Shown: positions 1 to 8,728 of the stretch, piece after piece
Layout: each line of letters opens with the position of its first letter
How positions within the stretch are numbered: the first letter of the stretch is position 1
Assembly (NCBI GenBank): GCA_002025975.1
Contig: MWOU01000108.1
Coordinates: 1 to 64,000, forward strand
From: Prochlorococcus sp. HOT208_60m_813B04
Lineage (GTDB): Bacteria > Cyanobacteriota > Cyanobacteriia > PCC-6307 > Cyanobiaceae
Length of the DNA: 64,000 nt
Reading direction: 5' to 3'
Notes under the pieces: generated by a model
What the model saw: the letters and a program-made list of their open reading frames with translations, nothing else
The model's database searches: none
What the model was told of the DNA's origin: nothing
Position numbers and translations under genes: made by a program

Positions 1-462
1 AATAACTTAGAGTTACCTATCACATGGCAAATTCCGGCCATAATTTTATTAACACTTATATTCCATAAAAAAGTTGTTTTCAGAGCATATTCTATATATA
101 TAATTTTGGGGTTATTTATACTTCCTGTCTTTCATCAAGGAGGTTCATTAGGTTATTTGCTCACTCCAAATTTTGGTTATTTATTAGGTTTATATCCATT
201 AATCAAAATAATTGATAATTTAAATAATAAAAATAAAATAAACGTTGGAAACTTTTTAATAAACGGATTTATAGCAATAGGTGCTATGCATTTAACTGGA
301 ATAATTTACAACTTCATGCAAACTGTATTCTACAGTCAATACAATTTATTTTTATATAATTTAGGGAAATACTCATTAGGTAAAATTGGATATCATTTTT
401 TAATGCTTTTTCCACTTTTATTACTTATTAAACCTATAGAACGTATAAAACGTAGCAAATAA
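1..462 (+). CDS. bioY: BioY-family biotin transporter, 3' part (5' end outside window)
   Basis: The open frame runs from the first base of the window to the stop at 460-462 with no start inside, so only the C-terminal ~153 residues are present. BioY is the substrate-binding S component that brings biotin across the cytoplasmic membrane. The recognisable part is the LPVFHQGGSLGYLLTP...GYLLG stretch, matching the conserved glycine-rich loop of BioY, followed by hydrophobic membrane segments and a basic tail (ERIKRSK). The stop overlaps the next start by one base (TAATG), suggesting translational coupling with lspA. An internal ATG at 106 would drop part of the fold, so I do not use it. Family call fairly sure; biotin specificity is inferred. 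Confidence 0.8.
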   Translation, partial: NNLELPITWQIPAIILLTLIFHKKVVFRAYSIYIILGLFILPVFHQGGSLGYLLTPNFGYLLGLYPLIKIIDNLNNKNKINVGNFLINGFIAIGAMHLTGIIYNFMQTVFYSQYNLFLYNLGKYSLGKIGYHFLMLFPLLLLIKPIERIKRSK

Positions 463-920
463 TGATTATTAATATAAAAACAAAATTATATTTTGTATCT
501 TTAAGTATTTTTATTGTTCTAATAGATCAATTTACGAAATATTTAATGTTTTATAATAAAAAATTATTTGTTAATAAAGATTTTCTTTTATTCAAATTAG
601 ACTTTGTAAAAAATTACGGTGCAGCATTTAATATATTTAGTGGCAGTAGAGTATTTTTATCTTTAATAAGTATTTTTTTTTCTATATTACTTATTTATTT
701 GATATTAAGGAATAATACTTTAAATTCATTCGATCTATATTCTTATAGCTTTATTCTTGGAGGAACTATTGGTAATGGTATAGATAGAATATATAGAGGT
801 TTTGTAGTTGATTTTATAAATTTAAATATTATAGATTTTCCAGTATTTAATATTGCTGATATATCTATTAATATTGGTTTCATTATTTTACTGTATAACA
901 TTTTTAAAAATAATAGATAA
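462..920 (+). CDS. lspA: Signal peptidase II (prolipoprotein signal peptidase)
   Basis: LspA removes the signal peptide from lipid-modified prolipoproteins in the cytoplasmic membrane. The 152-aa length and four hydrophobic segments fit the family. Visible motifs are KNYGAAF (residues 50-56), GNGIDRI..GFVVDF with the catalytic Asp at about 117, and FNIADI with the second catalytic Asp at about 133. The start overlaps the bioY stop (TAATG), and the GTPase start follows two bases after its stop, so the three genes look co-transcribed. A client lipoprotein type lies in this window (the LptC-like protein at 62372). Codon use is extremely AT-rich like its neighbours. Confidence 0.95.
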   Translation: MIINIKTKLYFVSLSIFIVLIDQFTKYLMFYNKKLFVNKDFLLFKLDFVKNYGAAFNIFSGSRVFLSLISIFFSILLIYLILRNNTLNSFDLYSYSFILGGTIGNGIDRIYRGFVVDFINLNIIDFPVFNIADISINIGFIILLYNIFKNNR

Positions 921-921
921 A

Positions 922-2421
922 ATGGATTACTTGAAATTAAAGTATATAAAGTACGTAGTATTGATATTATTTCTTTATATTTTATTTTCCATATTTGTAA
1001 GAATAGTAAATATTTATACTCTTTTATTTTTAATTATAATTATTTATACTTTTTATAATATTGATAAAAAATTATTTAAAAAAATAGTATATAAAGTTAT
1101 ATATAAAAATAAAAAAAATTCACTCTCATTCAAAAACACATATGGTGCTGCCAAGATAAGTTTGGAAGGAGTCGAGAAAATTAACAAAAAAATTAGCGAT
1201 AAAGTAAAAGCAGAATTATTAAATTACCAGAAAAATAAACTAGAGTCCCAATTAAAAACAGGAGATTATAAAGTTACTCTTTTTGGAGCAGGTTCCTCAG
1301 GAAAAACATCCATAGCAAGATCTTTATTGAAAAATATTGTCGGACAAACCTCTGCAAAAATAGGTACAACAAAGCAAATTAATAGCTATAAAATTCGTAT
1401 ACCAATTTTAAAAAGAAACATTAATATACTTGATACTCCGGGTTTATTCGAACCATCTAAATTAGGAGAAGAGAGAGAAAAAGAGACAATTATACAAGCA
1501 TCAAATTCTGACTTAGTTCTTTTTGTGTTAGATCAGGACATAAATAAATACGAAAACTATTTAATTAGAGAATTATTAAAATTAAGGAAAAAAATAATAA
1601 TAGTTCTAAATAAATGTGATTTAAGGTCTAGAGATGAAAATAACCTTATCAAAGAAAATATAATTTCTATAACATCAGCTAGAAAAAATAAAATTTCAGT
1701 CGTTCAAACAATCGCAGTCTCTCAAAAATCTCCCTATACAAAATCAGATGCTTTAAATTTAGTTCCAGAGGTAGGAAGTTTATTTAGAGAAATAATTGAA
1801 ACCCTCGATAATAATGGTGAAGAGTTATTGGCGGATAATATTCTTTTTCGCTCAAATAAGTTAGGTATTAAAAGTAAAAATTTTGTACAAGAACAAAGAT
1901 ATTTAATGTCAAATAAAGTGATTAATAAATATATGTGGATAACAGGAGGAGTAATACTAGTTAATCCACTACCAGCTGTTGATTTTCTTACTACTACCTC
2001 CGTAAACCTTCAAATGATAATGGAGTTATCAAAAATATATGAAATAAAGCTTACAAAAAAAGATGCAAAAGATTTGGCGACTTCATTGTTAAGCGCATTG
2101 GCTAAACAAGGAATACTAAAAGGGGGTCTCGCCATTCTATCTCCCGCTTTAGCTACAAGCTTGACTAAAATAATATTATCTAAATCTATACAATCAGTTA
2201 CAGCAGGCTGGTTAATAAGAATAGTAGGACTAAGTTTGATTGAATATTTTAAAAATGGTCAAGATTGGGGAGATGGAGGAATTCAAGAAGTAGTAGATAA
2301 GATCTATAGAATAAGTAAAAGAGACGATATTTTAAATAATTTCGTAAAAGAAGCTATTTCAAAAATTGAAATGAAAAAATATTTTAAATCAAATAAAAGT
2401 TTGCCTCCATTTACTAATTAA
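922..2421 (+). CDS. Membrane-anchored GTPase with DUF697-like C-terminal region
   Basis: I start at ATG 922, just after the lspA stop, rather than an in-frame ATG at 853 inside lspA; this gives 499 aa. Two hydrophobic N-terminal segments (about residues 11-45) are followed by a basic linker and a Ras-like GTPase domain: P-loop GAGSSGKT (122-129), DTPG (171-174) and NKCD (230-233). The C-terminal half contains a hydrophobic stretch with NPLPAVDF and further hydrophobic helices, resembling DUF697/YcjF-type membrane GTPases. The cellular role in cyanobacteria is not established; membrane association and GTP hydrolysis are inferred from motifs. It probably shares a transcript with bioY and lspA. 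Confidence 0.8.
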   Translation: MDYLKLKYIKYVVLILFLYILFSIFVRIVNIYTLLFLIIIIYTFYNIDKKLFKKIVYKVIYKNKKNSLSFKNTYGAAKISLEGVEKINKKISDKVKAELLNYQKNKLESQLKTGDYKVTLFGAGSSGKTSIARSLLKNIVGQTSAKIGTTKQINSYKIRIPILKRNINILDTPGLFEPSKLGEEREKETIIQASNSDLVLFVLDQDINKYENYLIRELLKLRKKIIIVLNKCDLRSRDENNLIKENIISITSARKNKISVVQTIAVSQKSPYTKSDALNLVPEVGSLFREIIETLDNNGEELLADNILFRSNKLGIKSKNFVQEQRYLMSNKVINKYMWITGGVILVNPLPAVDFLTTTSVNLQMIMELSKIYEIKLTKKDAKDLATSLLSALAKQGILKGGLAILSPALATSLTKIILSKSIQSVTAGWLIRIVGLSLIEYFKNGQDWGDGGIQEVVDKIYRISKRDDILNNFVKEAISKIEMKKYFKSNKSLPPFTN

Positions 2422-2545
2422 TATTAGATAATTGATCATTTAGATAAGTTCTGTAATCAAAGATAGTTATTAATAGTAAATAAGCAATGCAAATAGCTAT
2501 AGAGATAAACCCTGTTATTATTGCAATAATTTTTGGTCTTCCCAT
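2414..2545 (-). CDS. Small single-span membrane protein, 43 aa, unknown function
   Basis: A short reading frame starting ATG at 2545-2543 and ending TAG at 2416-2414. The peptide begins MGRPKIIAIITG, has one hydrophobic helix (about residues 5-28) and a polar tail with several Asp/Asn residues. It starts 9 nt after the stop of the upstream minus-strand decarboxylase gene, a spacing typical of a shared transcript, and its last 8 nt overlap the 3' end of the convergent GTPase gene. The amphipathic design, exact fit into an otherwise empty gap and positive residues before the membrane span support a real gene. It resembles short conserved membrane proteins of marine picocyanobacteria, but I cannot name a family or function. 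Confidence 0.65.
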   Translation of the reverse strand: MGRPKIIAIITGFISIAICIAYLLLITIFDYRTYLNDQLSNIN

Positions 2546-2554
2546 ATTCATTAG

Positions 2555-3940
2555 TTAAACATCTAGAAGTCTCAAAAGTTCTTCAATATGAGAATCCTTT
2601 GTATTGTAATTTCCCATGACAACCCGTAAAAAATATTTACCTTTAAATTTTGGTCTAGAAAGCATAAAATTATTGTTAATTAGTTCATTTACTTTTGTTT
2701 GAGTCCATGCATCAGAGTCTTTTGGCTCAAGTTTATTTGGTAAGAATGAAACAATATGAAGAGGACCTGAATATATATCAAATTTATTTTTACTAATATT
2801 TTTTATAAAAAAATCTTTTCTTTTGATTGACGATTTCAATATATTCTCTATTCCTTTGAGACCTAAAAAACGTAACCCAAGCCATAGTTTGATAACCTCT
2901 GCAGGTCTAGAACCTTGTATGCCTAATTCTCCTCTATTTATAATATTTTCTTTAGATGATATATATGGTAGTCCAGTATTAAAAGTATTTTCTAAAGTAC
3001 TCATATTTGAAACCAATAACAAAGATGAAGTCTTTGTAATTCCAATAATTTTTTGTGGATTTATCGTTATCGAATTAGCTTGATTAATATTATTTAGACC
3101 TTCTATTGGAATAGAAGTAATGGCAAAAATCCCTCCAATTGAACCATCAATATGTAACCATATGTTTCTTTGTTTACAGATTTCACTTATTTCTTTAATA
3201 GGATCAATGGCTCCTCTTACAGTTGTCCCAAGGGTGGCAACAATAGCAAATATTTTTTTATTTTCTATTGAACATTTATCTAAAGAGTTTCTCAGATCGT
3301 TTATATCCATTCGACCTTGATTATCAGTTTTAATTTTGACAAGATTCCTAGTATCAAGACCCATTACTCTTATACATTTAACGAAAGAAGAATGAGCATC
3401 TTCACTAACAAGTAATACAGAATTAGGATTCGTACCTAATCCAGCATTATTTCTAGCTGCAATAAGTGCATTCAGATTACTTAATGTACCTCCACTAGCA
3501 GCTATACCTCCTGAGAAATCATTAAACCCTATTTTCTTTGCAAACCATTTGCATAATGATTCCTCAAGCAAGGTTACACTTGGTGATAACTCGTAAGCGA
3601 GAAGATTATTATTTAAACCAGCAGCAATTAAATCTCCCAAAATAGAGAAAATTAAAGGTGGCGGATCAAGGTGAGCTAGCGAGCCAGGATGAACGGGATT
3701 AAATGAATTATTCAAAAGAGATTCAATCTCAGAAAACAAATCTTCTTCAGAGTTACCATCTTCCGCAGGCATAATACAATTGAAATTCTCATCAAAAGGT
3801 AAAGGACCATTTTTATCAGCTTTAGAGAACCAGTCACAAAGAGTTTGACTCGCTCTATTCAGAAGAGTAATCAATTTGTCATTAGTCCCAAAATTTGAGG
3901 GGAAATATATATCTTTATTATTATTTAAATCTTCAGCCAT
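2555..3940 (-). CDS. Group II PLP-dependent decarboxylase family protein
   Basis: 461 aa, fold-type I PLP enzyme related to amino-acid decarboxylases of the glutamate/tyrosine/2,4-diaminobutyrate group. The conserved SGGTLSNLNALIAAR segment (cofactor phosphate region) and HIDGSIGG (PLP-pyridine Asp) are clear. The presumed Schiff-base lysine lies in INPQKIIG, where most relatives have His immediately before the Lys and an Asp two before the His; here these are Gln and Asn. Substrate therefore cannot be assigned from family membership, and the name 'decarboxylase' describes family only. The gene is divergent from tadA (43 nt apart) and followed 9 nt later by a 43-aa membrane protein gene. Confidence 0.8.
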   Translation of the reverse strand: MAEDLNNNKDIYFPSNFGTNDKLITLLNRASQTLCDWFSKADKNGPLPFDENFNCIMPAEDGNSEEDLFSEIESLLNNSFNPVHPGSLAHLDPPPLIFSILGDLIAAGLNNNLLAYELSPSVTLLEESLCKWFAKKIGFNDFSGGIAASGGTLSNLNALIAARNNAGLGTNPNSVLLVSEDAHSSFVKCIRVMGLDTRNLVKIKTDNQGRMDINDLRNSLDKCSIENKKIFAIVATLGTTVRGAIDPIKEISEICKQRNIWLHIDGSIGGIFAITSIPIEGLNNINQANSITINPQKIIGITKTSSLLLVSNMSTLENTFNTGLPYISSKENIINRGELGIQGSRPAEVIKLWLGLRFLGLKGIENILKSSIKRKDFFIKNISKNKFDIYSGPLHIVSFLPNKLEPKDSDAWTQTKVNELINNNFMLSRPKFKGKYFLRVVMGNYNTKDSHIEELLRLLDV

Positions 3941-3983
3941 CAGATAAGATATCTATTAATAATTCTATTCTCAATCTTGGTAA

Positions 3984-4499
3984 ATGAGATATATTTTTGA
4001 AAATGGAAATAGTAATGAAGATCAACGCAAAAAAACAAATTATTCAAAATACAATTTGTGGATGAATTCGATATTAAGAAGATCCAACGAAATTGGAAAA
4101 GTTGAGCTACCAATCTGTTCAATAATTTTAGATGAGAGAGGAAGATGTATCGGGAGAGGTGTTAACAGAAGGAATATAAATAAAGACCCATTAGGTCATG
4201 CTGAGATAATGGCACTTAGGCAGGCATCTCTAATAAAAAATGATTGGAGATTTAATGAATGTACTATTATCACAAATTTAGAACCTTGTACTATGTGTTC
4301 TTCTGCACTTATTCAAGCACGGATGGGTAAAGTTATTTTCGGGGCTTACGATAAGAAAAGAGGTGGATTGGGCGGTTCAATTGACCTATCAAAACATGAA
4401 AGTGCTCATCACAAAATGGAAATAATTGGAGGTATCCTAGAAGATGAATGCAGTCAAATTTTACAGATTTGGTTCAAAAAGTTGAGGACTCAAAAATAG
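3984..4499 (+). CDS. tadA: tRNA-specific adenosine deaminase
   Basis: TadA converts A34 to inosine in the wobble position of tRNA-Arg(ACG), in the cytoplasm. The zinc site is visible as GHAEIMALRQA (His72, catalytic Glu74) and PCTMC (Cys102, Cys105). The core begins with LWMNSILRRSNEIG, which aligns with the usual N-terminal helix; the chosen start at 3984 adds about 25 residues and a second Met at 4062 would clip that helix. The 3' end overlaps the convergent aminotransferase gene by 26 bp. Length (171 aa) is ordinary for bacterial TadA. Confidence 0.92.
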   Translation: MRYIFENGNSNEDQRKKTNYSKYNLWMNSILRRSNEIGKVELPICSIILDERGRCIGRGVNRRNINKDPLGHAEIMALRQASLIKNDWRFNECTIITNLEPCTMCSSALIQARMGKVIFGAYDKKRGGLGGSIDLSKHESAHHKMEIIGGILEDECSQILQIWFKKLRTQK

Positions 4500-5658
4500 A
4501 AAATTTCTTTAGCTCAGTATCAAATAGGTTTAATAATCTATCAACATTCTCCTCACATGAATTAAAACCCATTAGACCTACACGCCAAACCTTCCCGGAT
4601 AATTCTCCAAGTCCATTTCCTATCTCAATTCCAAAGTTTCTTAAGAGATGATTTCTAAAACCATCCCCATCAACTGCTGGAGGTATTTTAACTGTGGTTA
4701 AAGTTGGCAATCTATAATCCTCAGATACATGTAATTCCATTCCAAGACTTTCTAAACCATTCCACAATTTCTTTGCATTAGTATTATGTCTATTCCAAAC
4801 ATTTTCTAATCCCTCATTAGCAATTAATCGTAAACCTTCACGAATAGCAAAATTCATATTTACAGGGGCCGTATGATGGTAAACGCGATCAGAACCCCAA
4901 TATTTATTTAAAAGAGATAAATCTAAATACCAGTTAGGTACTTTTGTTTTTCTTGAACTTAGTTTTTCTTCAGCTCTTTTATTCATCGTAAAAGGGCTTA
5001 ATCCTGGGGGACAACTTAATCCTTTTTGACTACAACTGTATGCTAGATCAATTTTCCATTCGTCAATCAATAGTTCTAGAGCTCCAAGAGAAGTAACTGC
5101 ATCAACTAAAAACAAGCAGTTATTTTTTCTACATACATCCCCAATACCATCAAGAGGTTGTAAAACACCACTTGATGTTTCAGCATGGACAATAGCAAAA
5201 ATTGCTGGTTTTTTAGTTTCTATTTCATACTTGATTTCTTCATAAGAAAAGGATTCACCCCAGGGTTTTTCAATAACAGATACATCTGCTTTATATCTTG
5301 TTGCCATATCAACAAGTCTGTCTCCAAAATATCCTTTTTTAGCGATAAGAATTTTTTCTCCTTCCTCTATAAAATTAGCTATTGATGCTTCCATAGCTGC
5401 ACTTCCAGTACCACTCATTGGAAGAGTCAGACGATTATTACATTGCCAGGTATATCTTAGAAGCTGTTGAACATCAGACATCAATGAAATATATGCTTCA
5501 TCTAAGTGGCCAATAGGATTCAAAGAAAGAGCGCTTAAGACTTCTGGATGTGCGTTTGAAGGACCAGGACCTAATAAAAGTCTAGATGGAACATAAGTCT
5601 TTGAGAAATGAGATAAATTCTCTTCATTTAAAGCCGAAATAAGTTTTGCTTCTGTCAA
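4474..5658 (-). CDS. Serine/alanine-glyoxylate aminotransferase (class V)
   Basis: A 394-aa PLP aminotransferase of the AGXT/SPT group, which transfers the amino group from serine or alanine to glyoxylate, a step of photorespiratory glycolate recycling. Visible landmarks are LLLGPGPSNAHPEVL near the N terminus, SGTGSAAMEA (phosphate-binding region, ~82-91), FLVDAVTSLGA with Asp186, and the PLP lysine in SCSQKGLSCPPG (Lys212). Such proteins were historically mislabelled 'soluble hydrogenase 42 kDa subunit' in cyanobacteria. It is divergent from glnA across a 213-bp regulatory region and convergent with tadA. Donor preference (Ser versus Ala) is not visible from sequence. Confidence 0.88.
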   Translation of the reverse strand: MTEAKLISALNEENLSHFSKTYVPSRLLLGPGPSNAHPEVLSALSLNPIGHLDEAYISLMSDVQQLLRYTWQCNNRLTLPMSGTGSAAMEASIANFIEEGEKILIAKKGYFGDRLVDMATRYKADVSVIEKPWGESFSYEEIKYEIETKKPAIFAIVHAETSSGVLQPLDGIGDVCRKNNCLFLVDAVTSLGALELLIDEWKIDLAYSCSQKGLSCPPGLSPFTMNKRAEEKLSSRKTKVPNWYLDLSLLNKYWGSDRVYHHTAPVNMNFAIREGLRLIANEGLENVWNRHNTNAKKLWNGLESLGMELHVSEDYRLPTLTTVKIPPAVDGDGFRNHLLRNFGIEIGNGLGELSGKVWRVGLMGFNSCEENVDRLLNLFDTELKKFSIFESSTF

Positions 5659-5691
5659 AGCATTACATTCAATTACTTTTAAATTAAACTA

Positions 5692-5712
5692 ATATCGCCA
5701 CATAAGCGATAT
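5692..5712. promoter_or_regulatory. Inverted repeat in the aminotransferase/glnA intergenic region
   Basis: ATATCGC (5692-5698) and GCGATAT (5706-5712) form a perfect 7-bp inverted repeat separated by 7 bases. It lies 34 bp upstream of the divergent aminotransferase start and far from glnA. It could be an operator for that gene or an RNA hairpin in its leader; there is no T-run, so a terminator is unlikely. Confidence 0.35.
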
Positions 5713-5768
5713 ATATTTAAAGAAATTCATTCAATTTAAATATTTAGGTAAACAATTATTAAACTTAT

Positions 5769-5799
5769 GACTTGAAACACTAAAAGAAGACATCAAGTC
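5769..5799. promoter_or_regulatory. Inverted repeat upstream of the glnA NtcA site
   Basis: GACTTGA (5769-5775) and TCAAGTC (5793-5799) form a perfect 7-bp inverted repeat with 17 bases between, ending 9 bp before the NtcA-like site. The right half is echoed at 5834-5841 (ATCAAGTT). It may bind a second regulator or the same protein at an upstream position; this is inference from symmetry and place only. Confidence 0.35.
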
Positions 5800-5808
5800 T
5801 TAAAAAAA

Positions 5809-5850
5809 GTTACCATTGATACATAACAAGAATCATCAAGTTATTAATTT
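5809..5850 (+). promoter_or_regulatory. NtcA-activated (class II) promoter of glnA
   Basis: GTTACCATTGATAC at 5809-5822 fits the NtcA pattern GTN10AC (one mismatch from the strict GTAN8TAC). Exactly 22 bases downstream is TAATTT (5845-5850), matching the TAN3T -10 element at the spacing known for NtcA-activated promoters. The glnA ATG is at 5872, so the leader would be only about 15 nt. NtcA is the global nitrogen activator of cyanobacteria and glnA is one of its standard targets, so the assignment is coherent. Confidence 0.7.
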
Positions 5851-5871
5851 CATATAAGGTATTACAAAATT

Positions 5872-7293
5872 ATGTCTAAATCTCCTCAAGATGTTTTAAG
5901 TCAAATTAAAGACGAAGGAATTGAACTCATCGATTTAAAATTCACTGATATTCATGGAAAATGGCAACATTTAACTCTTACATCAGACATGATAGAGGAG
6001 GATTCTTTTACAGAAGGTTTGGCATTTGATGGCTCATCAATAAGAGGTTGGAAAGCAATTAATGCCTCGGATATGTCAATGGTGCCCGATGCAAGTACAG
6101 CTTGGATAGATCCTTTTTATAAACATAAAACTTTAAGTATGATTTGCTCTATTCAAGAGCCAAGAAGCGGTGAACCTTATGATAGGTGTCCAAGAGCTTT
6201 AGCTCAAAAGGCATTAAAATATTTAGACTCGACTGGCATAGCAGATACTGCATTTTTTGGACCAGAACCAGAATTCTTCTTATTTGATGACGTTAGATAC
6301 GACTCTAAAGAAGGAGGTTGTTTTTATAGTGTTGACACTATTGAAGCTCCATGGAACACAGGGAGAATTGAAGAAGGGGGAAACTTAGGATACAAAATAC
6401 AATATAAAGAAGGATATTTTCCAGTAGCTCCAAATGATACTGCGCAAGATATCAGATCTGAGATGCTTCTTCTTATGGGTGAATTAGGTATCCCCACTGA
6501 AAAACATCACCATGAAGTTGCTGGTGCAGGCCAACACGAGCTTGGAATGAAATTTGATTCGCTAATAAATGCTGCTGATAACGTTATGACTTATAAATAC
6601 GTTGTCAGAAATGTTGCAAAAAAATATGGAAAAACAGCAACATTTATGCCCAAACCTGTTTTTAACGACAACGGAACAGGAATGCATGTTCACCAAAGTT
6701 TATGGAAGAGTGGACAGCCACTATTCTTTGGTGAAGGATCCTATGCAAATTTATCTCAAACAGCAAGATGGTACATCGGAGGCATACTTAAACATGCACC
6801 ATCATTTTTAGCATTTACTAACCCAACCACAAATAGTTATAAACGATTGGTTCCAGGATTCGAAGCACCTGTAAATCTAGTTTATTCTGAGGGTAATAGA
6901 TCAGCTGCGGTAAGAATACCTTTAACAGGACCAAGCCCCAAAGCTAAAAGATTAGAATTCAGATCAGGTGACGCACTTGCAAATCCTTACTTAGCATTCT
7001 CTGTAATGATGCTTGCTGGTATTGATGGAATTAAAAATCAAATTGATCCTGGTGATGGAGTAGATGTAGATTTATTTGAACTTCCAGCTGATGAACTTGC
7101 AAAAATTGATACAGTACCTTCATCTCTAAATGACTCACTTAATGCGCTAAAAGCAGATAAGGATTATCTATTAGCTGGCGGAGTATTTACTGAAGATTTT
7201 ATTGATAACTTTATCGATATAAAATACGAAGAGGTACAACAACTAAGACAAAGGCCTCATCCACATGAATTCTTCATGTATTACGATGCGTAA
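5872..7293 (+). CDS. glnA: Glutamine synthetase type I
   Basis: 473 aa, full length for GSI. It condenses ammonium with glutamate using ATP, the main entry of nitrogen into cell carbon, and forms a cytoplasmic dodecamer. Visible motifs include FDGSSIRGW near residue 55, the metal/ATP site region [30 protein letters not shown] and the C-terminal [16 protein letters not shown]. It has its own NtcA-type promoter upstream (5809-5850) and a strong hairpin terminator directly downstream (7320-7369), so it is probably transcribed alone. Confidence 0.98.
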   Translation: MSKSPQDVLSQIKDEGIELIDLKFTDIHGKWQHLTLTSDMIEEDSFTEGLAFDGSSIRGWKAINASDMSMVPDASTAWIDPFYKHKTLSMICSIQEPRSGEPYDRCPRALAQKALKYLDSTGIADTAFFGPEPEFFLFDDVRYDSKEGGCFYSVDTIEAPWNTGRIEEGGNLGYKIQYKEGYFPVAPNDTAQDIRSEMLLLMGELGIPTEKHHHEVAGAGQHELGMKFDSLINAADNVMTYKYVVRNVAKKYGKTATFMPKPVFNDNGTGMHVHQSLWKSGQPLFFGEGSYANLSQTARWYIGGILKHAPSFLAFTNPTTNSYKRLVPGFEAPVNLVYSEGNRSAAVRIPLTGPSPKAKRLEFRSGDALANPYLAFSVMMLAGIDGIKNQIDPGDGVDVDLFELPADELAKIDTVPSSLNDSLNALKADKDYLLAGGVFTEDFIDNFIDIKYEEVQQLRQRPHPHEFFMYYDA

Positions 7294-7319
7294 ATAAAAG
7301 AAAAAAAATAGTTTAAATT

Positions 7320-7369
7320 AATCAATTTGAGAAATATCACAAAATATTCTCAAATTGATTTTTTTTTTG
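7320..7369 (+). terminator. Rho-independent terminator after glnA
   Basis: Perfect 13-bp stem: AATCAATTTGAGA at 7320-7332 pairs with TCTCAAATTGATT at 7348-7360, with a partly paired AT loop, followed by an unbroken run of T to about 7368. It lies 26 nt after the glnA stop. This is the clearest terminator in the window and also argues against a methyltransferase start at 7355. Confidence 0.88.
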
Positions 7370-7396
7370 TTGGAATATATATATATAAATCAAAAA

Positions 7397-8452
7397 ATGG
7401 CTAGGGAATCTATCTCAAAAATTGCATATAAAACGCTACAACAAAGTAAAAGCATTGCAGGTTTTGCTCACAAGCAGATTAGTTCAAGATTAATGAACCT
7501 TATTCTTCCCGATTCAAAGCTTGAAAATTTTAATATAGATAGAGACCTTCTTATTCAAATCCAAAATTCAATGGATATCTTAAGAGAAGAAGATTGGAAT
7601 GATGCAGAAAAAAATATATATCCAAAAAAATTATTGTTTGACGAACCATGGCTTAGATATATAACTCAATATCCTAAAGTTTGGCTTGATATGCCTAACA
7701 CATGGGATAGACGCAGAAAACAAAACTTTGATGATCTTCCAAAATCAATTGATAAAGATAATTATCCTCAATATTACTTGAGAAATTTTCATCATCAAAC
7801 AGATGGTTATTTATCAGATTTCTCAGCTAGCATTTATGACCTACAAGTTGAGATACTTTTCAATGGTAGTGCAGACTCAATGAGAAGAAGAATTATTAAG
7901 CCAATAAAAGAAGGACTTGAAAGTTTTAGAGATAGAAAAAAAAGTTCTATAAAAATACTTGATGTGGCGACGGGATCAGGAAGAACATTAAAACAATTAA
8001 GAGCAGCATTTCCTAAAGAAAAAATTACAGGCATTGATTTATCAGATTCATACTTAAAAGAGGCAAGTAGATATATTTCAGATCTAGATGGAGATTTAAT
8101 TGAGTTGATAAAAGGTAACGCTGAGGAATTACCTTTTGAAAATGATAGTTTTCAATGCATTTCTTGTGTTTACCTATTTCATGAATTACCTAGAACAATT
8201 AGAGCTAAAGTATTAAATGAATTTTTTAGAGTTCTTGAACCTGGCGGAATATTAGTTTTAGCTGATTCAATTCAAATAAGTGATTCACCTGACTTTACAT
8301 CCGTAATGGAAAGCTTCTACAAATCTTTTCATGAGCCTTTTTATCGTGATTACATAAAAGAGGATATAGATTCTAAAATTGAGGATGTAGGGTTTAAAGA
8401 TGTAAAATCAAATTCCTTTTTTATGACCAAAGTATGGTCTGCTGTAAAGTAA
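7397..8452 (+). CDS. Class I SAM-dependent methyltransferase
   Basis: I use ATG 7397 (351 aa) because the in-frame ATG at 7355 lies inside the glnA terminator. Residues ~190-330 form a Rossmann methyltransferase: LDVATGSGRTLKQL is motif I (SAM binding), GIDLSDSYL the acidic residue at the end of strand 2, GNAEELPFENDSF motif II, and LEPGGILVLADS the later motif, closest in style to UbiE/COQ5-type enzymes. The N-terminal ~190 residues have no domain I recognise and carry many aromatic residues. Substrate unknown. A small conserved gene follows 12 nt later, probably co-transcribed. Confidence 0.8.
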   Translation: MARESISKIAYKTLQQSKSIAGFAHKQISSRLMNLILPDSKLENFNIDRDLLIQIQNSMDILREEDWNDAEKNIYPKKLLFDEPWLRYITQYPKVWLDMPNTWDRRRKQNFDDLPKSIDKDNYPQYYLRNFHHQTDGYLSDFSASIYDLQVEILFNGSADSMRRRIIKPIKEGLESFRDRKKSSIKILDVATGSGRTLKQLRAAFPKEKITGIDLSDSYLKEASRYISDLDGDLIELIKGNAEELPFENDSFQCISCVYLFHELPRTIRAKVLNEFFRVLEPGGILVLADSIQISDSPDFTSVMESFYKSFHEPFYRDYIKEDIDSKIEDVGFKDVKSNSFFMTKVWSAVK

Positions 8453-8464
8453 AAAAAAACTCTT

Positions 8465-8728
8465 ATGACCTATTGGGATAAAGATACTATTCAGCTTGTT
8501 CAAAGTCTTAATGACAAATTAAAGATTGATCATTCTAAATGGCATAAAGATAAAGGAAATAAATATAAACGTGCTGCAGAACTAATTTCGGCTGGGTTAT
8601 GCCATTTAATTATTTCTTGTAATGACAAGGAAACTATTGAGTATATAGAAGAAAGTATTAAATGGTTAAAAGAAATAAACGTAGATCAACCTTGCCCTAG
8701 TAAAAATCATCTTTTTAAAGCCAACTGA
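8465..8728 (+). CDS. Small conserved cyanobacterial protein (possibly DUF6439), 87 aa
   Basis: A soluble, charged 87-aa protein starting MTYWDKDTIQLVQ, predicted mostly helical, ending in a short Cys/Pro-containing tail. It looks like a family restricted to cyanobacteria; I associate it with DUF6439 but am not certain of the number. It lies 12 nt downstream of the methyltransferase and its last 22 bases overlap the 3' end of the convergent ATPase gene. No catalytic motif is visible and no function can be given. Confidence 0.7.
   Translation: MTYWDKDTIQLVQSLNDKLKIDHSKWHKDKGNKYKRAAELISAGLCHLIISCNDKETIEYIEESIKWLKEINVDQPCPSKNHLFKAN

Noticed and set aside
853-921. Upstream start for the membrane GTPase
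   Set aside because: Lies inside lspA; ATG 922 directly after the lspA stop is a natural start.
5748-5761. Second NtcA-like site GTA-N8-TTA
   Set aside because: Lacks the TAC half-site and has no -10 at correct spacing.
7355-7396. Upstream start for the methyltransferase
   Set aside because: Falls inside the glnA terminator hairpin and T-run.
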